Below, in pieces: positions 45,624 to 54,109 of a stretch of DNA of 64,000 nt. Position numbers and translations under genes: made by a program. Each line of letters begins with the position of its first letter. The first letter of the stretch is position 1. The notes under the pieces are model-generated. The model saw nothing but the letters and a program-made list of their open reading frames with translations, searched no databases and was not told the origin of the DNA. This stretch comes from Pseudovibrio sp. Ad37 (GTDB lineage: Bacteria > Pseudomonadota > Alphaproteobacteria > Rhizobiales > Stappiaceae). Location of the stretch: contig NZ_LMCF01000219.1 of the NCBI RefSeq assembly GCF_001623075.1, positions 1-64,000 of the forward strand. Direction: 5' to 3'.

Positions 45624-46199
45624 TCAAGTCGCCATTGCCAGCGAGCCCTGCATCACGTCCACCAGTTGGCTGTCACTCTGCTTTGTGGCAACCAACGCAG
45701 GCTTCACGTAGCCACCAACCACAGCACCAGTCGGCATTTGCCCACCCTGCAGTTTCAAAACAAGCAACCGATCCAAATCAACAGGACCCGGCAACGTGAT
45801 CTGGCCATGAGGCACCTGCTCATATCCGTGCGGCCCATAGTAAGGATGATCCCCAACAAGCAAAATGGACTGAACGCCCTGCGTTTTGGCCTCAGCTGCA
45901 ACAGTCGTCAGCAAAAGGCGACCCAGCCCCTGCCCTTTATAGGCGGCCTTTACGGTCAATGGTCCCAGCAACATGCTCTGGCTATTGCCAATCATGATGG
46001 GAGTGAGTTTCACAGACCCGGCAATCTCGCCGTTGAGTTCTCCAACAAAACATAACTGAGAAGCTTGTTGAACGCCTTCACGGATCTTGAACGCCGTCCG
46101 CTCAAACCGCGCAGGGCCAAACGCCTCTGCTTGCATCTGCTCAATCTCGGAGAAATCTGCTGGGGTTTCCTGCCGCACCAGCCATTTTGAAACTATCAT
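45624..46199 (-). CDS. GNAT-family acetyltransferase (YhbS-like)
   Basis: A 191-residue enzyme. GNAT core: GEIAGSVKLTPIMIGNSQSMLLGPLTVKAAYKGQGLGRLLL, with the acetyl-CoA loop YKGQGLGRLL, then AKTQGVQSILLVGDHPYYGPHGYEQVPHGQITLPGPVDLDRL, a pattern seen in YhbS-type predicted acetyltransferases. ATG at 46199; a GTG 12 bases upstream is possible. The substrate is unknown. The upstream gap contains a highly structured segment (46255-46386). Confidence 0.82.
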   Translation of the reverse strand: MIVSKWLVRQETPADFSEIEQMQAEAFGPARFERTAFKIREGVQQASQLCFVGELNGEIAGSVKLTPIMIGNSQSMLLGPLTVKAAYKGQGLGRLLLTTVAAEAKTQGVQSILLVGDHPYYGPHGYEQVPHGQITLPGPVDLDRLLVLKLQGGQMPTGAVVGGYVKPALVATKQSDSQLVDVMQGSLAMAT

Positions 46200-46254
46200 G
46201 TCACATACCACAAATCGAAGGAGGAAGACCGTCGATCCGTGTGGCTCGGGCAGT

Positions 46255-46386
46255 TAGACCGATGTTGGGAGCACACTGGGAGAAGGACGGCACGATGCAC
46301 CACGCGAGAGCAAGTCCCGCGCGTTCATTCGTCGTCGCTGTTCCCAGCAAATAGCCATAAGGCTCACACCCCAGTTTCTCGGTCTA
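46255..46386. ncRNA. Candidate structured RNA (strand uncertain)
   Basis: Nested helices can be read directly: TAGACCGA/TCGGTCTA at the ends (8 bp), ACTGGG/CCCAGT inside (46275-46280 with 46370-46375), then three internal hairpins: ACGCG/CGCGT around 46302-46324, GCTG-TTCC-CAGC, and AGCC-ATAA-GGCT. This multibranch shape is hard to explain by chance and there is no protein of matching size. I do not recognise the class; SRP RNA, tmRNA and RNase P motifs are absent. On the minus strand it would form the leader of the GNAT gene. Confidence 0.45.
46295..46354 (+). CDS. Possible 19-residue peptide inside the structured segment
   Basis: ATG at 46295 with AGAAGGA seven bases upstream; the peptide MHHARASPARSFVVAVPSK ends at TAG. 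It lies within the candidate RNA, so it could be a translated leader or a chance ORF. No family is assigned. Confidence is low because the RNA strand is itself unknown. Confidence 0.25.
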   Translation: MHHARASPARSFVVAVPSK

Positions 46387-46522
46387 TCGCATGCCAGAGC
46401 ACACGAAATATAATTTCACCTGACTAACTAACACGCAAATTTTCTGTCGTAAAGCACAAAACTAAGTGCAGATGCGTATTCGTTAGTTGTAGGCCACCGG
46501 CACGTAGGCCCTTGAAAAACAA

Positions 46523-46993
46523 CTACCAATAGGGATCAGGCTCAGCTTCACCCGCAATTTCCTGCAGACGACGCAGCGTCGCCGGGCTCACATCATCAGG
46601 CAAAGCATCCAACGCAAATAGTTGTAGATCTGAGATTTCCAGAGCCGGTCTTTTCCAGTTCTGATCTTGCTCAGTCAAGCTCACCTTAAAGAGGCCTACA
46701 TGGTCCCGGCCTGTTCCACCACGGTTAAGATGCATGGAAAGCAATGCCACATCTGGTCCGCATCCATACCCCGTTTCTTCTGCCAGCTCCCTGCGAGCGG
46801 CCTCCGCCATCGTCTCCCCGGAATCAACACCGCCACCAGGAAAGTACCAGCCCGGCAGATATTGATGACGCACGAGAAGGACTCGGTTTTCAGCATCAAA
46901 TGCCGCAACGCGCGCGCCCATCGTCATTCCACGACTCAAAAGAGCCCCGGATTGCACCAGTATATTGATAATTCGCGTCTTTAAGCTTGCCAC
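46523..46993 (-). CDS. NUDIX hydrolase
   Basis: A 156-residue Nudix enzyme with box WYFPGGGVDSGETMAEAARRELAEETGY (residues about 50-75), matching GX5EX7REUXEEXGU well, after VAAFDAENRVLLVRHQYLPG. Substrate not predictable. I choose a GTG at 46993, preceded by GAGG with a six-base gap; longer starts lack a site. Confidence 0.83.
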   Translation of the reverse strand: MASLKTRIINILVQSGALLSRGMTMGARVAAFDAENRVLLVRHQYLPGWYFPGGGVDSGETMAEAARRELAEETGYGCGPDVALLSMHLNRGGTGRDHVGLFKVSLTEQDQNWKRPALEISDLQLFALDALPDDVSPATLRRLQEIAGEAEPDPYW

Positions 46994-47177
46994 GTCTGGC
47001 CTCACAATCAATATAAAACATTGATATAACAGCACTATATTCTGAAATATCATTCATGCAAAAAGTGCATACCACCCTTGCAAAACTAACACTACACAAC
47101 CCACAGGATAGGCGTAGAAAGAGATCAAAGAATAAGCATACGCCCAAAAATTAATCAGGGCGGCCCCATCACCTACT

Positions 47178-47183
47178 TATAAT
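47178..47183 (+). promoter_or_regulatory. Consensus -10 box before the 38-codon ORF
   Basis: TATAAT, perfect match, 43 bases upstream of the ATG at 47227. A -35 match at proper distance is not evident (TCAGGG), so the promoter call is tentative. Confidence 0.45.
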
Positions 47184-47226
47184 AGACACCCAATCCGCGT
47201 TTCCCAGATCGCAGGAGTAACACGTC

Positions 47227-47343
47227 ATGCTTACTAAAGTTCTCGCTCGTTTCCGTCGTACAAAGCGCTTCCATTGGGCACCTGCAGTCAACTCTGCAAA
47301 CACCCACGACACTGCTGTTTTGCGTCCGTCTTCTTGCCTTTAA
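47227..47343 (+). CDS. Small 38-residue ORF, unknown
   Basis: ATG with AGGAGT ending nine bases before it, coding for a basic peptide (MLTKVLARFRRTKRFHWAPA at the start) that ends at TAA. It is too short for routine gene calling. A perfect TATAAT lies upstream. After its stop the same frame remains open for 19 more codons (LEVSVADLLKALEGNSQN) to a second TAA, so it might also be a gene broken by one nonsense codon. It precedes the metallophosphatase gene by 110 bases. Confidence 0.4.
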   Translation: MLTKVLARFRRTKRFHWAPAVNSANTHDTAVLRPSSCL

Positions 47344-47453
47344 GGCAAATTGGAAGTCAGCGTTGCCGATCTGTTAAAGGCGCTTGAGGGTAATTCCCAG
47401 AATTAAGGAAAACTCCTTGACCTCAGGCGCAATGCAGCGATGATGCGCAGGTT

Positions 47454-48389
47454 ATGTTTAAGCTTGTACACATATCTGACCCACATCTGGGTCCATTGCC
47501 GGACGTTCAGCCAGTCCAGTTGGTCTCGAAGCGTATTCTTGGCTACATAAATTGGCGGCGCAACCGCGCCCATGCAATGACCAACTCTTATCTTGATGCA
47601 CTGATACGCGATATTCACGCGCAGCAGCCGGATCATATCGCGCTTTGCGGAGACCTGGTCAACATTGCACTGCCCAAAGAAGTTGCTGGAGCCAAAGACT
47701 GGCTCGCAACCGTTGGCTCTCCCGAGACTTTATCCCTGACACCAGGCAATCATGATGCCTATGTCCCAGGCGCTTTAAAGCAAGCCTACGGCGCTTGGCG
47801 TCCGTATATGCAAAGCGACGCGGGTTTGGGACTGACACCGCCTCTGGGAACTGATCCCCACTTCCCGTTTGCGCGCAGACGAGGCAACGTCACGATTATT
47901 GGCCTCTCTACTGCCAAAGCAACTGGCCCTTTCATGGCCACAGGCCACATCAGCAGCAACCAGCTGCGCGAGCTGGCAGACCATTTGCGACGCGCAAAAG
48001 AGCGCGGTGATTTCCGCGTTGTCATGCTGCATCACCCGCCTGTACGCAACGCGACAGCCTGGTACAAGCGTCTGGTAGGCTCCAGCCGCTTCCGCAATGT
48101 CATTGCAGAACATGGCGCAGAGTTGGTTCTCCATGGCCATACCCACAGGGCAACCCGCATGGAAATCAACGGACCAGAAGGTCCGGTGCCGGTGATTTGC
48201 GTTCCATCCGCATCAAATGGTCTGAGTGGCCATAAGCCACCTGCTCGCTACAACCTCTTCACCATTGAAAAAGATGGCGATGGCTGGTCATGCATTATGG
48301 AAGAACGCGGTTTTACAACGGCAGGAGAAGGCGTGCATCACATCGCACAGCATGATCTGTCCATACCCAGCTTAAGGCAAGCAGCGTAA
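47454..48389 (+). CDS. Calcineurin-like metallophosphoesterase
   Basis: A 311-residue metallophosphatase. The five motif blocks are present: HISDPHLGP (residues 6-14), LCGDLVN, TPGNHDAY, VMLHHPPV and LVLHGHTHRAT. The active site would hold two metal ions. CpdA (cAMP phosphodiesterase)-like enzymes share these motifs, so a nucleotide substrate is possible but unproven. Start ATG at 47454; the site is weak (GCGCAGG). Confidence 0.9.
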   Translation: MFKLVHISDPHLGPLPDVQPVQLVSKRILGYINWRRNRAHAMTNSYLDALIRDIHAQQPDHIALCGDLVNIALPKEVAGAKDWLATVGSPETLSLTPGNHDAYVPGALKQAYGAWRPYMQSDAGLGLTPPLGTDPHFPFARRRGNVTIIGLSTAKATGPFMATGHISSNQLRELADHLRRAKERGDFRVVMLHHPPVRNATAWYKRLVGSSRFRNVIAEHGAELVLHGHTHRATRMEINGPEGPVPVICVPSASNGLSGHKPPARYNLFTIEKDGDGWSCIMEERGFTTAGEGVHHIAQHDLSIPSLRQAA

Positions 48390-48433
48390 ATCCTGAGCCT
48401 AAAACGTGGGGCTCGTTTTCAGATTAAAAGACA

Positions 48434-48455
48434 GAGAGGCATACTGATGCCTCTC
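48434..48455 (-). terminator. Hairpin after the minus-strand membrane protein
   Basis: GAGAGGCAT-ACTG-ATGCCTCTC, a 9-bp perfect stem. On the minus strand it is followed by TGTCTTTTAATC, so it most likely ends the gene stopping at 48469; it can also act on the convergent metallophosphatase transcript. Confidence 0.65.
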
Positions 48456-48468
48456 ACAAAGACAGCGC

Positions 48469-49098
48469 TTAGCCCGCAAAAGGGTTCGCATATAAAGCCA
48501 GCGCCACAAGACCCGCCGCCCCGATAACAGTTCCCAGCAAAAGCCCGCAGATCAGAATAAAGAAGTCACGCGCCTTATTGCGTTTGACCGCAACAGCTCT
48601 GCCTGCATTTTCCTGTTTAAGCTGATCCAGCCTCTTACCAGTTGGAACATCCTGCTGGCGAATGCGATTGAGCATCCAGTCTGCTTCCAGCGCACGTTCC
48701 TTCTCGATAATTCGCTCTGCAATGTATTCGGTGATGCAGTCCGCCATATCATCAATATCGGCAGTCTCAAGCAAAACCATCCGCCCCAGACGGGTCTCCT
48801 TGACAAAGCGATAGGAATGGCGGTCACGACCCATCAACACATGACTGGTCATGTCGATCCATAGGCGTGGCTGGGTACCGGGAACGATCTGGAAGGCAAA
48901 CTGGTCGTCGTCTTCAGGAACTTCCTTGAACACATCAATCAGCTCTTCGCTGAGCAATTCAAGGCGTGCTTTCTCGCTCTCCTGAAGGCTCACAACAACG
49001 TCTGTCCGTTCCATCTCCGCAACACGCACTTTGCGAATACTATCTCTCAGCGACCGCACCTTCTCATGAGGCACAACGTTGTCATGTAGCTCTGACAT
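48469..49098 (-). CDS. Tail-anchored membrane protein, unknown
   Basis: A 209-residue protein. The N-terminal two thirds are charged and helical, with a coiled-coil-like part (RSLRDSIRKVRVAEMERTDVVVSLQESEKARLELLSEELIDV). The single C-terminal membrane segment is FFILICGLLLGTVIGAAGLVALALYA. Start at the ATG at 49098, GGAG five bases upstream. No family recognised; the central section FQIVPGTQPRLWIDMTSHVLMGRDRHSYRF is probably a small domain. Neighbours give no clue. Confidence 0.68.
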   Translation of the reverse strand: MSELHDNVVPHEKVRSLRDSIRKVRVAEMERTDVVVSLQESEKARLELLSEELIDVFKEVPEDDDQFAFQIVPGTQPRLWIDMTSHVLMGRDRHSYRFVKETRLGRMVLLETADIDDMADCITEYIAERIIEKERALEADWMLNRIRQQDVPTGKRLDQLKQENAGRAVAVKRNKARDFFILICGLLLGTVIGAAGLVALALYANPFAG

Positions 49099-49408
49099 GG
49101 CAGCTCCCGAATATTCGGTTGAACTCACCCCGTTTCAACCGCCCCCAACCTACGTACAACCAATCGATTTGCGTGCAGCCCTCACACATCGTCCACGATT
49201 AATCCAAGGTACATGGTAAAAGGAAACTAACACATCCTAGATAAAACTCTAATGAAACCTCATTAACTGTCCCGTTTTGGGCCACTTTTCCAACACCGAC
49301 CCTGAGGGGTTTCCGCTGCACAATTTAGGATTGTAAAAGACAAGCAGTACGCGCGAGCGCAAGTGTGTCAGGCTTACCGGATACTCCTAGCCTTCAACCT
49401 GCTCTGCC
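49099..49408. other. 310-bp intergenic stretch
   Basis: Between two minus-strand genes. I see no gene and no clear inverted repeat with a T-run. Presumably contains the promoter for the tail-anchored protein gene. Confidence 0.35.
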
Positions 49409-50017
49409 CTATGGCAAAAAAGGAATGTGAGGAGCGCAGGATCGATCAAGAATCTCATTCAGACGCGGATCATCAGCAACCTCAATGGACCGCTTGAAGG
49501 GCTTAAAGCCACTACGCAGATAAAATTGCAGCGCCTGTGGGCTATCCCCTGTGCATGTGTGTAACCAGAAGCGCTTTACCTCAGGACGAGAGAAAGCCTT
49601 GTTGATCGCGTGGTTCATCAGCCAGCGGCCAGCACCACCACCAACAGCTTCTGGCACTAGCCCGAAATAGCTCAGTGTGACTTCATCTTCCTTGGCAACA
49701 TTCAACTCAAGCATTCCCACAGGCTCACCGTTCTTCATAGCCCAGTAAAACTCATTGGTCGGCTTGCTCAGTGTCGCCTCCAGTTCAGCGTCATTCATCA
49801 CCAAACGACCAAACCAAAGCCACGGCTCACCCACACGTTTAAAGAGGGCTCTATACTCGGTAATGTCGATCTCGCCGGCCCGTTCCAGCGTAAGGTCAGG
49901 CCGCTCAATCGGCTTGAGAGCGGGCTTCTCCAACATCTCCAGATACGTCACCACAGTCGCGACTTTGCCTTCTGGCAAGTCTGTGTATCCATCAAGATCC
50001 AGTTGAATATGCGCCAT
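49409..50017 (-). CDS. GNAT-family acetyltransferase
   Basis: A 202-residue acetyltransferase with GNAT core PVGMLELNVAKEDEVTLSYFGLVPEAVGGGAGRWLMNHAI (acetyl-CoA loop GGGAGRWLM) and the C-terminal LHTCTGDSPQALQFYLRSGFKPFKR. The N-terminal segment has LDGYTDLPEGKVATVVTYLEM. Substrate unknown. It lies downstream of flhA, 95 bases past the stop, with an inverted repeat AAGTGT/ACACTT between. Confidence 0.82.
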   Translation of the reverse strand: MAHIQLDLDGYTDLPEGKVATVVTYLEMLEKPALKPIERPDLTLERAGEIDITEYRALFKRVGEPWLWFGRLVMNDAELEATLSKPTNEFYWAMKNGEPVGMLELNVAKEDEVTLSYFGLVPEAVGGGAGRWLMNHAINKAFSRPEVKRFWLHTCTGDSPQALQFYLRSGFKPFKRSIEVADDPRLNEILDRSCAPHIPFLP

Positions 50018-50111
50018 CTCGCTCTCTCAAATTCGGAAGAAACAATTCACTCTGGGTAACTGGAAGCAAGAAAGGCCGCAAGTGTCCCAATCTCACGAAA
50101 CACTTGAGATC

Positions 50112-52286
50112 CTATATGCTTGCCACTGTTTTCAGGCGTGCACGCGGGTGAACTTCGTTCTGGCTCATAACAAACGTATGCGCTCTAAACCGCTCAACAA
50201 TAGACCGCACGAATGGACGTGATTGAGCTGAGCATAACAGCACAGGGACTTCCCCCTGATTGGCCGCCGCATCATAAGCATCACGAACCAAACCAACGAA
50301 CTCCTGCAGCTTGGAAGGTGCCATAGCTAACTGCCGATCATCTCCATCCCCAATGATGCTTTCAAGAAATGCAGACTCCCATACAGGGCTCAGGCTGATC
50401 AAAGGCAAATAACCACCGGGCGCCTGATTGGCAGAGCAGATTTGGCGTGCCAGACGAGTACGAACATGCTCCGCAATGGCATTCGGGTTCCGCGTTGAAC
50501 CAATCGCCTCCGCAATCCCTTCCAGAATTGTTCCCAGATCACGAATGGAAATGCGCTCTTCCAGCAGAGCCTGCAGCACACGCTGAATACCAGAGATGGA
50601 AATCTGGGTCGGAACGATATCTTCCACCAGCTTGGATTGCTCTTCATCCAGCTTTTTCAACAGAACCTGAACATCTGCGTATGTGAGCAGCTCAGAGATG
50701 TGAGACTTGATGGTCTCCGTCAGGTGCGTAGAAATAACCGTTGCAGGATCAACCACCGTATACCCAAGCAGATTGGCTTCTTCGCGATACTGCGCTTCCA
50801 CCCAGGTCGCAGGCAAACCAAAGGTCGGCTCAGTGGTATGTGTCCCCGGCAGGCGAACCTGCCCACCAGCAGGATCCATCACCATAAACTGGTTCGGGAA
50901 CAGGGACCCACCACCTGCGTCCACTTCCTTCACCTTGATCATGTAATCATTCGCGCCAAGCTGAATGTTATCAAGGATGCGCACAGACGGCATGATCACG
51001 CCCATATCAGAGGCAATCTGACGACGCAGCGCTTTGATCTGCTCGGTAACCTGATCCGTTTCCTGCTTATTACGCCCATTAATGATTGGCAGCAGTGCAT
51101 AACCAAGCTCAATCCGCAGCACATCCATTTTCAGGCTGTCGGAAATTGGCGCTTCCTGCGGCTCCTCAGGCACTTCAGCTTCTACTTTTGCAGCGACTTC
51201 CACCGCTTTTTCGACAGCATGCTTCTTACTTGCTTGGCGCGCCAGATAACCAGCAGCACCCGCCAATGCCAGGAACGGCAACATCGGCATACCCGGCAAA
51301 AACGACAGCACAACCATCACAAACGCAGACATGCCAAGCGCTTTAGGATAGCCGGTAAACTGTCGGACAAGCGCCTTATCAGCAGCACCCTCAACACCCG
51401 CTTTGGAAACAAGAATACCAGCAGCAGTGGAAACGATCAGTGCCGGGATCTGAGAGACCAGACCATCACCAATCGTCAGCAGCGTATAGTTTTCGGCAGC
51501 TTGAGCGAACGTCAGGTTCTGCTGCATCACACCGATAACGATACCGCCAATCACGTTGATGAACGTGATCATCAGACCGGCAACGGCATCACCGCGCACA
51601 AACTTAGAGGCACCATCCATGGAGCCGAAGAAGGTGGATTCAGATTCCAGCTCTTTACGACGGGTCCGTGCAGTCTCTTCATCAATTAGGCCAGCACCCA
51701 AATCCGCATCAATCGCCATCTGCTTACCGGGCATAGCATCCAGCGTAAAGCGGGCAGAAACTTCTGCGATACGGCCAGAACCTTTTGTAATAACGATGAA
51801 GTTCACAATCACAAGGATTGCAAAGACGATAATCCCGATCACGAAATTACCGCCCATCACAAAGCTACCGAAGGCCGCAATCACATTGCCTGCAGCATCA
51901 GACCCTTCATGTCCGTGCGCCAAAATCAGTCGCGTTGAGGCCATATTCAACGACAATCGCAACATGGTCGCAATCAACAACACAGTCGGGAATGCGGAAA
52001 ATTCCAGCGGTTTCTGAATGAATAGCCCCACCATCAGAATCATCACGGAAAAGATGATCGAAATCGCAAGGAACATATCCAGAAGCATCGCAGGCATCGG
52101 AACAATGAGCATCACAAGGATGACCATCACACCTGCAGCAAGCCCAAGGTCGCCTTGTTTTATGGCGCCCCAAAGGTCTTGGAAAAAGGCTGAACCACCA
52201 GCAGCACCTAATCCGGGCACGCGAGCAGCAGAAGGAACGCTGTCGCTTCCTCCTTGAGCCGCTTTTGTATTTGTCTCTTCAGACAT
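50112..52286 (-). CDS. flhA: Flagellar export-gate protein FlhA
   Basis: A 724-residue type III export-gate subunit. Eight membrane helices are in residues about 35-350 (VMVILVMLIVPMPAMLLDMFLAISIIFSVMIL..., with LNMASTRLIL and the FHIPEP-family region MPGKQMAIDADLGAGLIDEETARTRR), followed by the cytoplasmic FlhAC domain (about 385-715) that docks substrates and chaperones. Complete. It is the last gene of the fliF operon order fliF-fliG-fliH-fliN-flbD-flhA; 19 bases after flbD. Confidence 0.95.
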   Translation of the reverse strand: MSEETNTKAAQGGSDSVPSAARVPGLGAAGGSAFFQDLWGAIKQGDLGLAAGVMVILVMLIVPMPAMLLDMFLAISIIFSVMILMVGLFIQKPLEFSAFPTVLLIATMLRLSLNMASTRLILAHGHEGSDAAGNVIAAFGSFVMGGNFVIGIIVFAILVIVNFIVITKGSGRIAEVSARFTLDAMPGKQMAIDADLGAGLIDEETARTRRKELESESTFFGSMDGASKFVRGDAVAGLMITFINVIGGIVIGVMQQNLTFAQAAENYTLLTIGDGLVSQIPALIVSTAAGILVSKAGVEGAADKALVRQFTGYPKALGMSAFVMVVLSFLPGMPMLPFLALAGAAGYLARQASKKHAVEKAVEVAAKVEAEVPEEPQEAPISDSLKMDVLRIELGYALLPIINGRNKQETDQVTEQIKALRRQIASDMGVIMPSVRILDNIQLGANDYMIKVKEVDAGGGSLFPNQFMVMDPAGGQVRLPGTHTTEPTFGLPATWVEAQYREEANLLGYTVVDPATVISTHLTETIKSHISELLTYADVQVLLKKLDEEQSKLVEDIVPTQISISGIQRVLQALLEERISIRDLGTILEGIAEAIGSTRNPNAIAEHVRTRLARQICSANQAPGGYLPLISLSPVWESAFLESIIGDGDDRQLAMAPSKLQEFVGLVRDAYDAAANQGEVPVLLCSAQSRPFVRSIVERFRAHTFVMSQNEVHPRARLKTVASI

Positions 52287-52305
52287 CGCCGCGCCCTATC
52301 CGTTC

Positions 52306-53679
52306 TTATGCGTCTGCAGTGCCCGCGCGTGCTTCGCCTGGACCCGGAACTTCAACACCCTCTTTGGTGTAAAGGTTCAACTTGTTGCGAAGCGTGCGGA
52401 TCGAAATACCAAGGATCTTTGCAGCGTGGGTACGGTTCCCCAAACAATGATCCAGCGTATCCAAAATGAGATCACGCTCCACATCAGCAACGGTACGCCC
52501 GACCATATCGCGCGAGACAGCTTCAGCTGCATGGGCTGCCCGCGCAGCCGTTTGCTGACCAGCCCCCATGGCGATTGGGGACCCATCCGGCATGCGAATA
52601 GCGTCTGCATCAATCTCGCTACCAGAGGAAAGAAGAACAGCGCGGTGCATGGTATTTTCCAGCTCGCGTACATTTCCTTTCCATTGGTTAGCCAACAGAA
52701 GTTGACGGCCTTCCTGAGAAACTGGCAGTGCCTTGGTACCATTCGCCTTGGCATAAATTTCGATGAAGTGGCTTGCCAGCTCCAGAATATCTGCTGGCCG
52801 CTCTCGCAGCGCTGGCAGCTTCAGGTTCACCACGTTCAAGCGGTACAGCAAATCTTCACGGAAGCCGCCATTACGCACTTCCTCAGCCAAATCGCGGTTG
52901 GATGTCGCGATGATGCGAATATCAACGGGAACTGGACGGCTACCGCCAACACGGTCAATCACCCGCTCCTGAATAGCGCGTAGCAGCTTGGCTTGCAGAC
53001 GAACATCCATTTCAGAAATTTCGTCAAGCATCAAGGTGCCGCCATTGGCTTCCTCAAACTTACCAACACGGCGCGCAACAGCACCGGTAAAGGCACCCTT
53101 TTCATGACCAAAAAGCTCGGATTCAAGAAGATGCTCAGGAATGGCAGCACAGTTGATGGAGATAAAGGCCTTATCAGCACGACTGGACTTGCTGTGCAGG
53201 AAGCGGGAAATCACTTCCTTACCAGACCCGGACTCACCCGTAATCAGAACCGATGCATCAGATGGAGCCACCTGCTCCGCCAACTTGATCACACTCGCCA
53301 TGGCCGCGTCGCGATAGATTAGGTCTTCGCGCTCTTCCGTAACAGCAGCCAGCACAGCAGCAATCAACTCCGGATCAGGAGGCAGCGGAATGTATTCCTT
53401 TGCTCCAGCCCGAATGGCAGACACAGCCGCGCGCGCATCCGTTCCCAACCCGCACGCAACGAGTGGCACATGGATACGCTCGCGTTCTGTCAGCTCCACT
53501 AGCTGACCGATATCTTCATTGACATCCACCATCAGAAGATCCGCACCCTGACCAGAGCGCAAGACTTTCATGGCCTCAGGAACGCCAGGCGCATGGGTAA
53601 CAGAGGCCCCCCGCTCCATCGCGATCTTGGTTGCGGTCGTCAGCTGACCGCCAAGGGTCCCAACGATCAAGAGTCGCAT
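52306..53679 (-). CDS. flbD: Sigma-54-dependent flagellar regulator FlbD
   Basis: A 457-residue NtrC-class activator. N-terminal degenerate receiver (residues 1-120): acidic pocket and Lys are poorly preserved (IVGTLGG at the start and IPLPPD near 105), as in Caulobacter FlbD. Central AAA+ domain (about 135-365): Walker A GESGSGKEV, GAFTGA loop EKGAFTGAVA for sigma-54 contact, Walker B GGTLMLDEI. C-terminal Fis-type HTH (ILGISIRTLRNKLNLY). In Caulobacter it activates late flagellar sigma-54 promoters and represses fliF. The -24/-12 promoter of fliK at 61420 is a local candidate target. Confidence 0.92.
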   Translation of the reverse strand: MRLLIVGTLGGQLTTATKIAMERGASVTHAPGVPEAMKVLRSGQGADLLMVDVNEDIGQLVELTERERIHVPLVACGLGTDARAAVSAIRAGAKEYIPLPPDPELIAAVLAAVTEEREDLIYRDAAMASVIKLAEQVAPSDASVLITGESGSGKEVISRFLHSKSSRADKAFISINCAAIPEHLLESELFGHEKGAFTGAVARRVGKFEEANGGTLMLDEISEMDVRLQAKLLRAIQERVIDRVGGSRPVPVDIRIIATSNRDLAEEVRNGGFREDLLYRLNVVNLKLPALRERPADILELASHFIEIYAKANGTKALPVSQEGRQLLLANQWKGNVRELENTMHRAVLLSSGSEIDADAIRMPDGSPIAMGAGQQTAARAAHAAEAVSRDMVGRTVADVERDLILDTLDHCLGNRTHAAKILGISIRTLRNKLNLYTKEGVEVPGPGEARAGTADA

Positions 53680-53710
53680 GTCAGTTCCTTTCCATTACGC
53701 CCCATGACAA

Positions 53711-54049
53711 TCACTTATCCGCTTTGATGATTTCAGTCATGGTGACACCAAGCTTATCTTCCACGAGCACAACTTCTCCGCGCGCAATTAGCCTGTTATT
53801 CACGTAAACGTCGATGGCCTCACCCACTTTCCGGTCGAGCTCCATAACCATCCCGGTATCCAAATGCAAAAGGTCGGAAACCTTCATCTTTGTATGTCCA
53901 AGCACAGCAGCCAGTTGGACCGGAACATCAAAGACAGCTTCCAAATCCTCAGCTGCTTTAATGCCACCTGCACCTTCTTCATCCAGGCCACCAGCGCGCT
54001 GGGTACTCTGGTGTTGGTCCAGCACCATTCCCTGTTCATCACTGCTCAT
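53711..54049 (-). CDS. fliN: Flagellar motor switch protein FliN
   Basis: A 112-residue C-ring protein. C-terminal SpoA/FliN domain: FDVPVQLAAVLGHTKMKVSDLLHLDTGMVMELDRKVGEAIDVYVNNRLIARGEVVLVEDKLGVTMTEII. I start at the ATG at 54049 (SSDEQGMV), with AAGG six bases upstream; a longer frame to 54100 uses a TTG. Together with FliG and FliM it sets rotor switching. fliM is not in this window. Confidence 0.92.
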   Translation of the reverse strand: MSSDEQGMVLDQHQSTQRAGGLDEEGAGGIKAAEDLEAVFDVPVQLAAVLGHTKMKVSDLLHLDTGMVMELDRKVGEAIDVYVNNRLIARGEVVLVEDKLGVTMTEIIKADK

Positions 54050-54109
54050 AATCAACCTTTCTGATCCCGCACCGACCATAGCCAGCCCGGTCATAGGCAA
54101 AAACTAAAA

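Larger units (their letters stand above)
46200..46522. other. 323-bp gap holding a structured RNA candidate
   Basis: Between two minus-strand genes. Besides the nested inverted repeats at 46255-46386 (see the ncRNA candidate), the plus strand has an AGAAGGA site seven bases before a 19-codon ORF at 46295. On the minus strand an AT-rich -10-like ATTATATT lies near 46412. No longer gene. Confidence 0.45.

Noticed and set aside
46239-46427. 62-codon plus-strand ORF with AGGAGG upstream
   Set aside because: Starts at GTG more than 15 bases after the site and crosses the structured RNA candidate; product is Arg/Ser-rich with no pattern.
50080-50105. Terminator after flhA (AAGTGT/ACACTT inverted repeat)
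   Set aside because: Only six base pairs with a 14-base loop and no T-run on the minus strand.
50637-51689. 350-codon open frame antisense to flhA
   Set aside because: Opposite a conserved coding gene; His/Gln/Arg-rich product without any domain.
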